Source: DATKEJ01 sp963768715 (GTDB taxonomy: Bacteria > Bacteroidota > Rhodothermia > Rhodothermales > DATKEJ01). From it: a DNA stretch of 64,000 nucleotides. The number at the start of each line of letters is the position of its first letter. Position 1 is the stretch's first letter. The position numbers and the translations under genes are program-made. Shown one piece after another: positions 25,891-34,275 of the stretch. The notes beneath the pieces were generated by a model. That model made no database searches. It worked only from the letters and a program-made list of their open reading frames with translations, and had not been told where the DNA came from. Where the stretch lies: positions 1-64,000 of the forward strand of contig CAVYJC010000008.1 of assembly GCA_963768715.1 (NCBI GenBank), written 5' to 3'.

Positions 25891-26682
25891 GTGTCAACCG
25901 ATCAGATTTCCGACAATTATGCGGGGCCGCCCCGAGGACTGCTGAATCACCTGCATTTCGCGTGGGTGATTCTTTGGGCCGGACTTTCATCAATTCCGTG
26001 TGCAATCGCACAGATCGTCGGCCACCTTTTCGATCCGACGGCCCGCAACTTCCGCCGCTGGGGCGGAGCTTGGGCGCACATCACCCTCAAGATGTCGGGC
26101 TACCGCGTATCCGTAGAACGCTCTGCCAATCTCGACGCTCACGTGCCGTACGTCTATGTGTCTAATCACCAGACGGGACTCGACATTTGGACGCATCTCG
26201 TTGGTATTCCTGGTCCCTTCGGATTCGTAGCAAAGGCCGAGTTGAAGCGCATTCCCTTTATCGGCATAGCGCTTCGCTTTTCGGCGTCACTCTTTGTCGA
26301 TCGCAGCACCCCGCGTAAGGCCGTTGCGAGCATGCGTGAGGCAGCCGAGCGCATCAGGAACGGGAACTCCGTGCTCATTTATCCGGAGGGACGACGTACG
26401 TGGTCACCTGAAGTCGACCCCTTTCTCAAAGGCGCATTCCAGCTCGCCGTTGAGGCGGGCGTTCCGATTGTCCCAACGGCGCTGATCAACACCTACAGGT
26501 TATACGACGAGCGCTTCAAGTCGTCGAAACCCGGCGTCGTTCGGCTCGTTATTGGGTCGCCGATCGAGACGGAAGGTTTGAACCGGGCGAATATTCCGGA
26601 ACTGATGGAGCGCGTGAAAGACTTTATTGAGTCTGAGATACGCGCGTCGGGGATGCCTCCCTCCGATCCTGCAGGGCGTTAG
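25891..26682 (+). CDS. plsC: 1-acyl-sn-glycerol-3-phosphate acyltransferase
   Basis: This 263-aa membrane-bound enzyme acylates lysophosphatidic acid to phosphatidic acid. The acyltransferase motifs occur in order: block I 'VSNHQTGLDIW' (H-x4-D near residue 92), block II 'FVAKAELKRIPFIG', block III 'LIYPEGRRTWSP', block IV 'VPIVPTALINTY'. An N-terminal hydrophobic helix (about 25-48) anchors it. The GTG start is the first in the frame. With pgsA at 6.9 kb it gives two steps of phospholipid synthesis in the window. Confidence 0.92.
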   Translation: MSTDQISDNYAGPPRGLLNHLHFAWVILWAGLSSIPCAIAQIVGHLFDPTARNFRRWGGAWAHITLKMSGYRVSVERSANLDAHVPYVYVSNHQTGLDIWTHLVGIPGPFGFVAKAELKRIPFIGIALRFSASLFVDRSTPRKAVASMREAAERIRNGNSVLIYPEGRRTWSPEVDPFLKGAFQLAVEAGVPIVPTALINTYRLYDERFKSSKPGVVRLVIGSPIETEGLNRANIPELMERVKDFIESEIRASGMPPSDPAGR

Positions 26683-26757
26683 GCGGTGAGGCGCCGGGAA
26701 AGTATCTTCCCAACCCGTCCGGTTACAAGCGAAACCTGAACCACAAGAAGAATAACC

Positions 26758-27501
26758 TTGTCTGACCTGGTCAACTACGAAGCGTCCCGCTACGGGCACA
26801 ATCTGAAGATCGCGCTCCGAGCGCTGCTGAACCGGATCTACACGAGCGCTCAAAGGGAGAAAAGCGTTGTGGAGCAGTTTCACAAGCTCTACTACGACGC
26901 GAATCTTTTCGGAAAGACATGGCGCGAGACGTACTGGATGGGGGCGCACGTTGCCAAGTGTCCGCTCGACCTTTGGCTGTATCAGGAGATCATCTTCCGT
27001 AATCGCCCGGACGTGATCGTTGAGTGTGGAACGCTTCACGGAGGGTCCGCGGGTTACATGGCGTCCCTTTGTGATCTCGTTGGATCGGGTCGCATCGTCA
27101 CAATCGACGTCCGCGAACGGGAGGGGAGGCCGGTCCATGACAGAATCACCTATCTGACCGGGTCGTCTACCGACGCGGAAACGGTCGCCCGGGTACGAGC
27201 CGAGATCAAGCCCGGCGAAACGGTGATGGGCATTCTCGACTCCGATCACCGCAGGGACCACGTGCTCGACGAGCTGCGGATATACAAAGACATCGTCACG
27301 CCGGGACAGTTTTTGATCGTCGAGGATACCAATTTGAACGGGCATCCAGTGGCGCCGGAGTTTGGGCCGGGTCCGATGGAGGCGTTGGAGGCCTTCCTGG
27401 AAGAGAACGACGAGTTCTTCCAGGACCGGGAGACGGGGGAGAAGTTCTATCTCACGTTCAATCCCGGTGGATACCTCGTCAAACGCAAAACCGATTCTTG
27501 A
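26758..27501 (+). CDS. Cephalosporin hydroxylase (CmcI)-family methyltransferase
   Basis: This 247-aa protein resembles the CmcI family, a SAM-dependent methyltransferase fold despite the name. Visible are 'YWMGAHVAKCPLDLWLYQEI', the SAM loop 'VIVECGTLHGGSAGYMASL', 'IVTIDVRER', 'VMGILDSDHRRDHVLDEL' with the acidic metal-binding residues, and 'FLIVEDTNLNGHP'. Relatives methylate rhamnosyl or other sugars on surface glycans as well as antibiotics. The TTG start is preceded by AAGAAGAA, which is weak. It ends 7 bp before gatC, so the two are probably co-transcribed. Confidence 0.82.
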   Translation: MSDLVNYEASRYGHNLKIALRALLNRIYTSAQREKSVVEQFHKLYYDANLFGKTWRETYWMGAHVAKCPLDLWLYQEIIFRNRPDVIVECGTLHGGSAGYMASLCDLVGSGRIVTIDVREREGRPVHDRITYLTGSSTDAETVARVRAEIKPGETVMGILDSDHRRDHVLDELRIYKDIVTPGQFLIVEDTNLNGHPVAPEFGPGPMEALEAFLEENDEFFQDRETGEKFYLTFNPGGYLVKRKTDS

Positions 27502-27508
27502 GAAAGTC

Positions 27509-27796
27509 ATGTCCGTTACGGTTGAAGAAGTGCGACATATTGCGAGGCTGGCAAGGCTCCGCTTGACGGAAGTCGAAGAAGTGGGGATGGCGGATCAGTT
27601 GTCGAAGATTCTCGACTATATCGAGCAGCTGAACGAGCTCGATACCTCCGGCGTTGAGCCCATGTCTCACGTTCTCGATCTGGTGAACGCGACGAGGGAC
27701 GACATCGTCGAGCAGAGGATCTCGCACGAGGACGCGCTGAAGAACGCACCCGCGGCGGATTCCGATTACTTTCGCGTTCCGCGTTTCGTCGAATAG
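27509..27796 (+). CDS. gatC: Aspartyl/glutamyl-tRNA amidotransferase subunit C
   Basis: This 95-aa small subunit of the GatCAB complex corrects mischarged Glu-tRNA(Gln) and Asp-tRNA(Asn). It starts MSVTVEEVRHIARLARLRL, the family opening, continues with 'ILDYIEQLNELDTSGVEPM' and ends 'DSDYFRVPRFVE', all standard. GatA and GatB are not in this window. It sits between a methyltransferase and a YfhO-like gene. Confidence 0.95.
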   Translation: MSVTVEEVRHIARLARLRLTEVEEVGMADQLSKILDYIEQLNELDTSGVEPMSHVLDLVNATRDDIVEQRISHEDALKNAPAADSDYFRVPRFVE

Positions 27797-27808
27797 CGGG
27801 ACGGTACA

Positions 27809-30334
27809 ATGGCATCGAAAGGCAAAGCTTCGTCGAAACGAGGCGCAAGAAGGACGAAAGGCGGGGCCGTTGTCGAACCCGCTTCTGGTGGTTTCTGGAG
27901 CCACCTCCCCGTGCGAACGCAGCATTTGACGCTTCTCGCCGTGCTGCTTGCCGTGAGCGCGGTCTTCTTCGCGCCCGCTACCTTCGAGGGGAAGACGCTC
28001 GTCGGTTCCGATACGCTCCAAAGCCGGGCCATGGCCAAGTCCATGGTGGACTATCACAACGAGACTGGAGAGGATGCACTCTGGGCCACGAATCTCTTTT
28101 CGGGGATGCCGGGCTACCTGATTATGTATCCGAGGGTCGCACTCCAGATCGACAACATCATGTTCTGGTTCCGGCGCCACCTCTGGCCCACCGCCCAGTT
28201 TTTCCTGCTGCTCGCAGGCGTGTACGTGTTGGTGTACACGCTCTCCTCGAATCCGCTTGCAGCGTTGATCGCGGCGCTTGGCGCGGGACTGACGACGTAT
28301 ATCCCGATTATTCTCGCGGTGGGTCACACGTCGAAGTTCATGGCCATCTCGTGGGCTCCATGGCTCATGACGGCTTTCGTCTACATATTGCGGAAACCCC
28401 GTTTGATCGGCGCCGCTGTCTTCGCCATTCTTCTGGCGGTGGAGCTGCGTGCAGGCCACCCGCAAATCACCTACTATGCGGCGTGGCTCTTCGGACTCTG
28501 GTGGATCGTCGAGGCCGTAGCGGCATTCCGTAGTGGAGCCTCGAAGCAATTCGTTTCCGCCTCAGCAGTCCTTGCGCTTGGAACGGTGCTGGCCATCCTG
28601 ATGGTCGCCCAACCTTACTGGGCGCAATTCGAGTACAAGCAATTCTCGACCCGCGGCGGCGGTGCCGTACCCGGGGGCGAATCAACCGGTCTGGCGTGGG
28701 ACTACGCCATGAATTGGAGTGAAGGCAAGGTCGAGATCCTCACGTTGTTGATCGCCGGTCTCTTCGGTGGCGGAAGTGGCACCGGCGCCTACTGGGGCGT
28801 AAAGCCGTTTACGGAGGGGCCTCACTACCTGGGAGGAATCATTCTCCTGCTTGCGCTGATTGCCATAGTGGGACGTCGAAGCCGCGCGGTATACGGCTTG
28901 ACCATTGGCGCTTTCGTTCTGACGCTTTTCTCGTTCGGCAAGCATGCTGCGTGGTTCAACCGGCCGTTCTTCGATCATTTCCCACTGTTCAGTGCGTTTC
29001 GAGCCCCCGAAATGTGGTTGCATATGGTCGAGCTCAGCCTGGCTGTCCTCGCAGGACTGGGCGCAGCCTATCTCGTGGGCAAAGACAGGGACTCCAATCG
29101 AAAGAAGAACGTGCTGGTCTCGGTTGGATGCGTGCTCGGTCTGAGCCTTTTCCTGACGCTCGGAGGAAATTCGATGTTTTCCTTTGAGCGTCCAGGGGAA
29201 GGGATACGGGCGGCACAGCAGCTGGCGGCGCGACAGCAGCTCTCGCCGGGCGATCCCGCCGTTCAGCAGGCCGTGGCGCGCTACCTCGTCAACGTGAAGA
29301 CGGCGCGAGAGGATCGGTTCAAGAGTGACGCCTTCCGAACGACGTTGATACTTCTCCTCGCCGCGGCACTGATCTGGCTCTACTTCCGCGGAAAAGTCAA
29401 ACCGTGGGCGCTCCTGTCGGTACTTGCTCTGCTCGTGCTAATCGATCTCTGGGGCGTCGGGAAGCGCCACCTGACCGAGGCGAACTACACAGACGGGACG
29501 GTCGACGATCAAATCCAGGAATACGGGTTCGATCGGTTTATTCTCGATCGGATCGACGAGGCCGGAGGGGCCGGCCATTTTCGAGCGCTATCTCTTGAGC
29601 AGAGTCCCGTGAACTGGGCACGGCCGGCCTTCTTTTATGAGACATCAGGAGGGTATAACGCGGCGAAACTTCAGGTTTATCAAGATTTTATAGACAATAT
29701 TTTCTTTGACAAGGCGACAGGGCAGCCGACGCTTCTTGGGCTGGATCTCTCGGCCACGCGATACGTTGTGTCTGATCATCCAATTCTCGGCCTCTCCGTA
29801 GCATACAGAGATCCGTCCGGATGGCTTGTCCTCGAACGATCGGGGGGACGCGCCCGTACCGGATTCGTCGGTGAGTTCAGCGTCATCACGGACGCAGAGG
29901 AAACGTACGCAGCACTGAAGAGTGGCGTTTTCGATCCGGAACTGCAGGCCGTGGTCGCCGAGGATCCGGGGATTTCTATGGCGCCGGTAGATTCTAGCTC
30001 GACGGTGGATGTTGCGCTCGAGACCTATGGGCCGCGTGAAATTGTGTGGGACGTCGAAACGGACGCGCCGAGACTGCTCGTGACAAGCGAGGTCTTCTAT
30101 CCGGCTGGCTGGAAAGCATTTGTTGATAACTCGGAGGTTCCGATTCTTCAGACGAATCACACGTTCCGGAGTGTTGCCGTGCCTGCCGGGGCCCATCAGG
30201 TGCGGATGGTGTTTGATCCACGAGCCCACGAACTAAGCAGCTGGATTGCCATCATTGCGACGATTTTTGTCTATGGCTGGCTGGTCCTCTTCGCCGGATT
30301 TGTCTGGTTCAGGAACAAGAAGAAACACGACTGA
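27809..30334 (+). CDS. YfhO-family integral membrane protein
   Basis: This 841-aa polytopic membrane protein is similar in plan to Bacillus YfhO, a GT-C-like glycosyltransferase fold. A basic N-tail (about 30 residues) is followed by about a dozen hydrophobic helices up to residue 540, a large extracytoplasmic domain (about 545-800) and a final helix (about 810-832) with a basic end. 'DTLQSRAMAKSMVDYHNETG' near residue 72, in the first large loop, matches the acidic catalytic-loop position of GT-C enzymes. In Firmicutes YfhO adds sugars to lipoteichoic acid; Bacteroidota homologues are common and uncharacterised. It starts 12 bp after gatC and is followed 12 bp later by wecB, fitting a glycan role. 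Confidence 0.8.
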   Translation: MASKGKASSKRGARRTKGGAVVEPASGGFWSHLPVRTQHLTLLAVLLAVSAVFFAPATFEGKTLVGSDTLQSRAMAKSMVDYHNETGEDALWATNLFSGMPGYLIMYPRVALQIDNIMFWFRRHLWPTAQFFLLLAGVYVLVYTLSSNPLAALIAALGAGLTTYIPIILAVGHTSKFMAISWAPWLMTAFVYILRKPRLIGAAVFAILLAVELRAGHPQITYYAAWLFGLWWIVEAVAAFRSGASKQFVSASAVLALGTVLAILMVAQPYWAQFEYKQFSTRGGGAVPGGESTGLAWDYAMNWSEGKVEILTLLIAGLFGGGSGTGAYWGVKPFTEGPHYLGGIILLLALIAIVGRRSRAVYGLTIGAFVLTLFSFGKHAAWFNRPFFDHFPLFSAFRAPEMWLHMVELSLAVLAGLGAAYLVGKDRDSNRKKNVLVSVGCVLGLSLFLTLGGNSMFSFERPGEGIRAAQQLAARQQLSPGDPAVQQAVARYLVNVKTAREDRFKSDAFRTTLILLLAAALIWLYFRGKVKPWALLSVLALLVLIDLWGVGKRHLTEANYTDGTVDDQIQEYGFDRFILDRIDEAGGAGHFRALSLEQSPVNWARPAFFYETSGGYNAAKLQVYQDFIDNIFFDKATGQPTLLGLDLSATRYVVSDHPILGLSVAYRDPSGWLVLERSGGRARTGFVGEFSVITDAEETYAALKSGVFDPELQAVVAEDPGISMAPVDSSSTVDVALETYGPREIVWDVETDAPRLLVTSEVFYPAGWKAFVDNSEVPILQTNHTFRSVAVPAGAHQVRMVFDPRAHELSSWIAIIATIFVYGWLVLFAGFVWFRNKKKHD

Positions 30335-30346
30335 CCTGTGCGTGCG

Positions 30347-31417
30347 ATGCGAGTTCTGGCAGTTGTCGGCGCACGTCCTCAGTTCGTAAAGGCGGCCGAG
30401 TTTGCGAGGGCATGCTCGGATGCCGGTGTTGACCACGTGCTCGTCCACACAGGGCAGCATTACGACGATGAATTGAGTCGCATCTTCTTCGAGGATCTCG
30501 GCATCCCTGACCCCGACGTAAATCTCGGCGTCGGCTCTGCCAATCATGCCAATCAGACAGCTGAGATGATGCGCGGCCTGGATGCATTTCTAAATGGTGT
30601 CGACGAGCTACCGGATTGGGTGGTCGTATTCGGCGACACAAACTCGACGCTTGCGGCGGCGCTGGTAGCGGTAAAGCGTGGTTTGCCGGTGGCACACGTC
30701 GAGGCGGGCCTGCGATCTTATGACAGCGGCATGCCGGAAGAGATCAATCGCCTTCTTACAGACCGTATGGCGTCGGCGCTGTTTTGTCCGACCGAACAAT
30801 CCGTACAGAATCTCGCCAAAGAGGGATGCGTGGACGGTGTGCACCTGACGGGTGACGTGATGTACGATTCGCTCCAAAGACACAAGGAGGCGGCTCTCGG
30901 TCGCTATGCCCATCCGATGGATGGGAAGCCGTTCAATCTTGTGACGGTTCACCGGGCGGAGAACACGGACGATCGAAACCGACTCGAGAAGATTCTGGCG
31001 TGCCTTGCCGCGTCCCCTTTGCCGGTGCTATGGCCAGTGCATCCGCGCACCAAAGATCGCCTGGCTCAGTTCGATCTGTCGACTCCAGGGAATGTAGTCG
31101 TCGTGCCTCCTGTAGGCTATTTGGAAATGCTCGCGTGTCTTCAATATTGCGAGCGCGTTATTTCAGACTCGGGCGGTCTGCAAAAAGAGGCGTACTGGCT
31201 TGGACGGCCGTGTATCACGCTGCGATCGACCACGGAATGGCCCGAGACGTTGGAGGGCGGCTGGAATGTTCTTGTGGACGTCGATTTGGACAGGTTCGCA
31301 AAGTATATAGCGGCGTCGCCGAGAGATTCCGGGACGATGAGCTCCAGCAAAACGCCTGCTGCCGCTGAGATGGTTCACTGTTTGGTTTCTCGGCCGGCCA
31401 ACCGAAATGACGACTAA
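30347..31417 (+). CDS. wecB: UDP-N-acetylglucosamine 2-epimerase (non-hydrolysing)
   Basis: This 356-aa enzyme interconverts UDP-GlcNAc and UDP-ManNAc for surface polysaccharides. Family signatures are 'VGARPQFVKAA', 'HTGQHYDDELSRIFFEDL', 'VFGDTNSTLAAALVA', 'HVEAGLRSYDSGMPEEINR', 'VTVHRAENTDDR', and 'SDSGGLQKEAYWLGRP' followed by 'TEWPETLEGGWNVLV'. The ATG giving MRVLAVVGARPQ was preferred to a GTG three codons upstream. Nearby genes suggest delivery into a glycan made with the YfhO-like protein and the next methyltransferase. Confidence 0.94.
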   Translation: MRVLAVVGARPQFVKAAEFARACSDAGVDHVLVHTGQHYDDELSRIFFEDLGIPDPDVNLGVGSANHANQTAEMMRGLDAFLNGVDELPDWVVVFGDTNSTLAAALVAVKRGLPVAHVEAGLRSYDSGMPEEINRLLTDRMASALFCPTEQSVQNLAKEGCVDGVHLTGDVMYDSLQRHKEAALGRYAHPMDGKPFNLVTVHRAENTDDRNRLEKILACLAASPLPVLWPVHPRTKDRLAQFDLSTPGNVVVVPPVGYLEMLACLQYCERVISDSGGLQKEAYWLGRPCITLRSTTEWPETLEGGWNVLVDVDLDRFAKYIAASPRDSGTMSSSKTPAAAEMVHCLVSRPANRNDD

Positions 31418-31432
31418 TCTGGCTGATTGACG

Positions 31433-32239
31433 ATGCCACTCCCGTTCCATACTGATCGCCGCGCGATGTTCGAACAGCAGTTCCTGAACGCGCGTGAACA
31501 CGTCGTTCCGTTTGCTGCCAAGCACCTTTCGTTGAGTGGCGCGAGGGTTCTGGACGTCGGTTCGGGAGAAGGGGGCGTCATGAAAGCGTTCGTAGAGGCC
31601 GGGGCGACGGGAATCGGCGTCGAGTTAAGTGAAGCGCGCGCCGCTTTTGCTCGGGAGACCCTCGAGCAGGAATGTGATGCGGGCGTGCTGGAGTTTGTCG
31701 CGGGCGACATCCACGATCCAAACGTGAGCAGGGGATGGGAGCATCAGTTTGACCTCGTGACGCTGAAAGACTCCATCGAGCACATCACGGAGAAAGAAGC
31801 GCTTCTTCGCAGGATTGCGACATTCCTGCAGCCCGACGGCGCCGTTTTTGTTGGATTCCCACCGTGGCGGATGCCCTTTGGCGGACACCAGCAGATCGCT
31901 GCAAGCAAGTTTGCGCGCGTACCCTACTATCATCTTTTGCCGCAACGACTGTACACAGGGATTCTGCGGCTTCTCGGAGAGAGCCGGCGGACGATCGACG
32001 ACCTCCAGGAAATCAGGGATACGCGGATCTCGATTTCGGGATTTGAGCGACTCGTCAAGGAAACCGGATTCGAGATTCTGGAACGCCGCCTATTTCTCAT
32101 CAATCCGATTTACCGATACAAATTTGGCCTGCGACCGCGCATGCAGTTCGGTTTCATTAGTTCGATTCCGTGGTTTCGCGACTTTGTGACCACGACTTGC
32201 TATTATCTGATTCGACCGTCTCAACCTTCACCCAGATGA
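31433..32239 (+). CDS. Class I SAM-dependent methyltransferase
   Basis: This 268-aa methyltransferase carries motif I 'VLDVGSGEGGVMKAFVEAG' and the acidic 'IGVELSEARA'. Post-motif segments are 'FDLVTLKDSIEHI' and 'LQPDGAVFVGFPPW'. The C-terminal part (about 150-268) is basic and hydrophobic, including 'YKFGLRPRMQFGFISS', and may touch the membrane. The substrate is unknown; it lies between wecB and a YbbR gene. The ATG was chosen over an in-frame TTG two codons upstream. The stop overlaps the next start by ATGA. Confidence 0.85.
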   Translation: MPLPFHTDRRAMFEQQFLNAREHVVPFAAKHLSLSGARVLDVGSGEGGVMKAFVEAGATGIGVELSEARAAFARETLEQECDAGVLEFVAGDIHDPNVSRGWEHQFDLVTLKDSIEHITEKEALLRRIATFLQPDGAVFVGFPPWRMPFGGHQQIAASKFARVPYYHLLPQRLYTGILRLLGESRRTIDDLQEIRDTRISISGFERLVKETGFEILERRLFLINPIYRYKFGLRPRMQFGFISSIPWFRDFVTTTCYYLIRPSQPSPR

Positions 32240-33243
32240 GCGAATCACCAAAGTCTGACTCGAAGTCGATCATATCCCACCTGTTCACTGTAGCCCGGCA
32301 GCTTTCGAGTTCCGGTGGACCGAGTTCGGGTCGAGACGGCTCGTCGAAGGGGATCGCTATTTTCTTGTCCATCGTGGCTTCCATCCTGATCTGGTTCATG
32401 ATCAGCATGCGCGAGTCCTATTCGGTCGTCAGAAATTTTCCAACAACCGTCGTCAACCTTCCGGAGGATCGCGCTTTGCGTTCGCCTCCTCCGGCTGAGG
32501 TTCGTGTCCAATTGGAGGGACGAGGATGGCAGTTGCTCAAATTGATTACATCTCCGCAGAAAATTCGCCTCGACGCCTCGACGCCCACGGTAGACCTGTA
32601 TCGGGCTACGGCAGAGAGTCTCCCCTCCGACGTCCGGCCGCAGAGCGTCAACCCGCCTGAAATCCGTCTTCGAATGGAACAGCGAGCGTTTCGTCGTCTA
32701 CCGGTGGAGGTCGTCGCAGACATCAAGACGGTGGAGCCATACGATCTCGTGCATCCCGTGCGGGCTTTGCCCGAGTCGGTAGCTGTTGCGGGTGCGGCCT
32801 CGATCGTTGCCAGCCTGAATTCATGGAAAACCAAGCCGTTCGAGCGGGACAAGGTCAATGAATCTTTTACCCAGTACGTTCCACTCTCCGATACACTCAA
32901 AGGTCTGATCGATCTCGACTTCTCCAACGTCTTGCTCGAGGCCGAAGTGGTCGAGTTCACGGAAAACCAGCGTCTTCTCGACGTGAAGGTGATCGATGCG
33001 CCTGCCGCGGCAAATCGCTACGAGTTGATGCCGGATCGGGTGTCAGTACGCTACACCGTACCGATTACGCAATTCGAGGCTTCGGCTATCAGTGATTCGT
33101 TCTACGCCACGGTTCCATATCCCGTGATCGTTGCGGATACGACGGGTCGCGTCGAGCCTGACATTCACATCCCGGCCGACATGGTGGTCAAGGATTTGAT
33201 CGTCGAAACGCCCCACCTGCAGTATTACGTGATACTGGAATAG
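32236..33243 (+). CDS. YbbR-domain membrane protein (CdaR-like)
   Basis: This 335-aa protein has a short cytosolic tail, one transmembrane helix (about residues 43-62, 'IAIFLSIVASILIWFMISM') and an extracytoplasmic part with YbbR-like repeats ('FPTTVVNLPEDRALRSPPPA', 'RRLPVEVVADIKTVEPYDLV', 'ESVAVAGAASIV'). In Firmicutes, YbbR/CdaR regulates the diadenylate cyclase CdaA and glmM lies next to them; neither is adjacent here, though glmS is 13 kb away. The start is set by an ATGA overlap with the methyltransferase. Its TAG stop overlaps heptamer array H4. Confidence 0.8.
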   Translation: MSESPKSDSKSIISHLFTVARQLSSSGGPSSGRDGSSKGIAIFLSIVASILIWFMISMRESYSVVRNFPTTVVNLPEDRALRSPPPAEVRVQLEGRGWQLLKLITSPQKIRLDASTPTVDLYRATAESLPSDVRPQSVNPPEIRLRMEQRAFRRLPVEVVADIKTVEPYDLVHPVRALPESVAVAGAASIVASLNSWKTKPFERDKVNESFTQYVPLSDTLKGLIDLDFSNVLLEAEVVEFTENQRLLDVKVIDAPAAANRYELMPDRVSVRYTVPITQFEASAISDSFYATVPYPVIVADTTGRVEPDIHIPADMVVKDLIVETPHLQYYVILE

Positions 33244-33310
33244 GTCCGTGGTCCGTGGTCCGTGGTCCGTGGTCCGAGGTCCGAGGTCCGAAGTCCGAGT
33301 CCGAAGTCCG
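33242..33310. repeat. Heptamer tandem array H4 (unit TGGTCCG)
   Basis: Units run in phase: AGGTCCG, four TGGTCCG, two AGGTCCG, AAGTCCG; then one unit short by a base, then AAGTCCG. The first unit overlaps the TAG stop of the YbbR gene. A remnant (GGGGTCCGAGGTCCGAAG, about 33374-33391) lies 65 bp further on. The AAGTCCG units recur in array H2. Confidence 0.9.
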
Positions 33311-33724
33311 AGAGCCTGCCCCGAGCGAGCGAGACGCTGCACAATCGTCGTCGTGATGTGTGCCGAGCGACGAGGGGTCCGAGGTCCGAAGAGTGACTAA
33401 TGGACCAATGGTTGTGTGCCGGATGAAAGTGCCTCCCTTTAGGCAGATCGTGGCGAAGTCTCTCCTCAAGAACTGCCCATCTTGAGCGGTTTCGCGCATT
33501 GTGCACGTTTGCCGGCCGTCAACGACCGGCCTCAAAGCTGCGGCCGGTGGACCGGCCTTCTCTGGAGAGAACATCTGGCAAGCCCCGTTTACGGGGCGTC
33601 GCTTCAAGACCGGGCATCGATGCCCGGGAATGACGGATTGTGCCGAATGTCGAACTCACGCAAGTCCGACCCCCGAACAAACCGGCGGACACGTTCATTT
33701 GTCACATAACCACTAATGACTAAG
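33311..33724. other. Gene-free region between the YbbR gene and the CBS gene
   Basis: Together with H4 this makes a 481-bp stretch with no convincing gene. It holds a second heptamer remnant, inverted repeats around GACCGGCC (about 33528-33556), and the dispersed hairpin element at 33580-33636. Open frames of 60-140 codons on both strands run through the repeats and are not credible. Rightward YbbR transcription and leftward CBS transcription converge here; the hairpins may terminate both. Confidence 0.55.
33580..33636 (+). repeat. Dispersed hairpin repeat, copy 1
   Basis: Two hairpins, GCCCCGTTTACGGGGC and CCGGGCATCGATGCCCGG, are joined by GTCGCTTCAAGA and followed by GAATGACGG. A second copy lies on the minus strand at 53.0 kb, with about 29 of 33 bases matching across GTTWACGGGGCGTYGCTTCAAG. 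The left-edge element of the window shares only the GATGACGG-like end. Confidence 0.7.
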
Positions 33725-34171
33725 TCAGGCGGGGTAGGTCGGGTCGAGGAAGTAGCTGCGCATCTGGATGATCTCCAGCTCCTTCAGGCTCCTGTCCTTA
33801 CGCAATATGTCGCGTAGTGACACGACTCCGAGGATCCGTTTGCCGTCGGCCACAGGGATGTGACGGCACTTCTTCGTATCCATTAGGTGGAAGACGTCAG
33901 TTGCCCGTGTTCGGGCATCGACTACCGCGACATCCTGCGTCATGACGTCGTCCATGAGCGTCGTGGCAGGGTTGAGATTCTTCGAAACCACGCGTTTCAC
34001 GAGATCTCGTTCAGTAAAAATCCCGCAAAGCTCGGTCTTGTCGTCGAGTACAAGAACGGAACCGACATTGTGCTGGTCCATGAGTTGGACGGTCTCTTGT
34101 ACAGTCGACGACGGCGTTACGAAGACGATAGCGCGGCCGCTTCGCAGCAGGTCTCCTATTCGTTCATACAT
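33725..34171 (-). CDS. Tandem CBS-domain protein
   Basis: This 148-aa protein consists of two CBS domains (about residues 8-65 and 75-132) and a short tail. The conserved 'MDQHNVGSVLVLDDKTELCGIFTERDLVKRV' region (seen here in parts) and 'KKCRHIPVADGKRILGVVSL' carry the usual (V/I)G-(I/V)-x-(T/S)-x-x-D nucleotide-binding pattern. Such stand-alone pairs bind AMP, ATP or SAM and regulate a partner, unknown here. GGAGG lies 6 bases upstream of the chosen ATG (MYERIGDL); an earlier ATG five codons upstream would put that site inside the gene. Confidence 0.9.
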   Translation of the reverse strand: MYERIGDLLRSGRAIVFVTPSSTVQETVQLMDQHNVGSVLVLDDKTELCGIFTERDLVKRVVSKNLNPATTLMDDVMTQDVAVVDARTRATDVFHLMDTKKCRHIPVADGKRILGVVSLRDILRKDRSLKELEIIQMRSYFLDPTYPA

Positions 34172-34275
34172 GGTGGTCCTCCGCAACGGAAAGGTGGATG
34201 TGATTTAAAGGGACTATATGATACCCGCCAATCAACTTTGGGTTCACGTAATCTCCATAAAAGAATTGCCTACCG

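Noticed and set aside
29640..29710. AT-rich patch inside the YfhO-like gene as an insertion or transferred segment
   Set aside because: The reading frame is continuous and the patch simply encodes Tyr, Phe, Asn and Ile-rich protein sequence.
33188..33607. 139-codon minus-strand frame and its neighbours behind the YbbR gene
   Set aside because: It runs through array H4 and the dispersed hairpin repeat. Its start (MKRRPVNGA) resembles a frame at 53046 (MKQRPVNGA) only because both read the same repeat.
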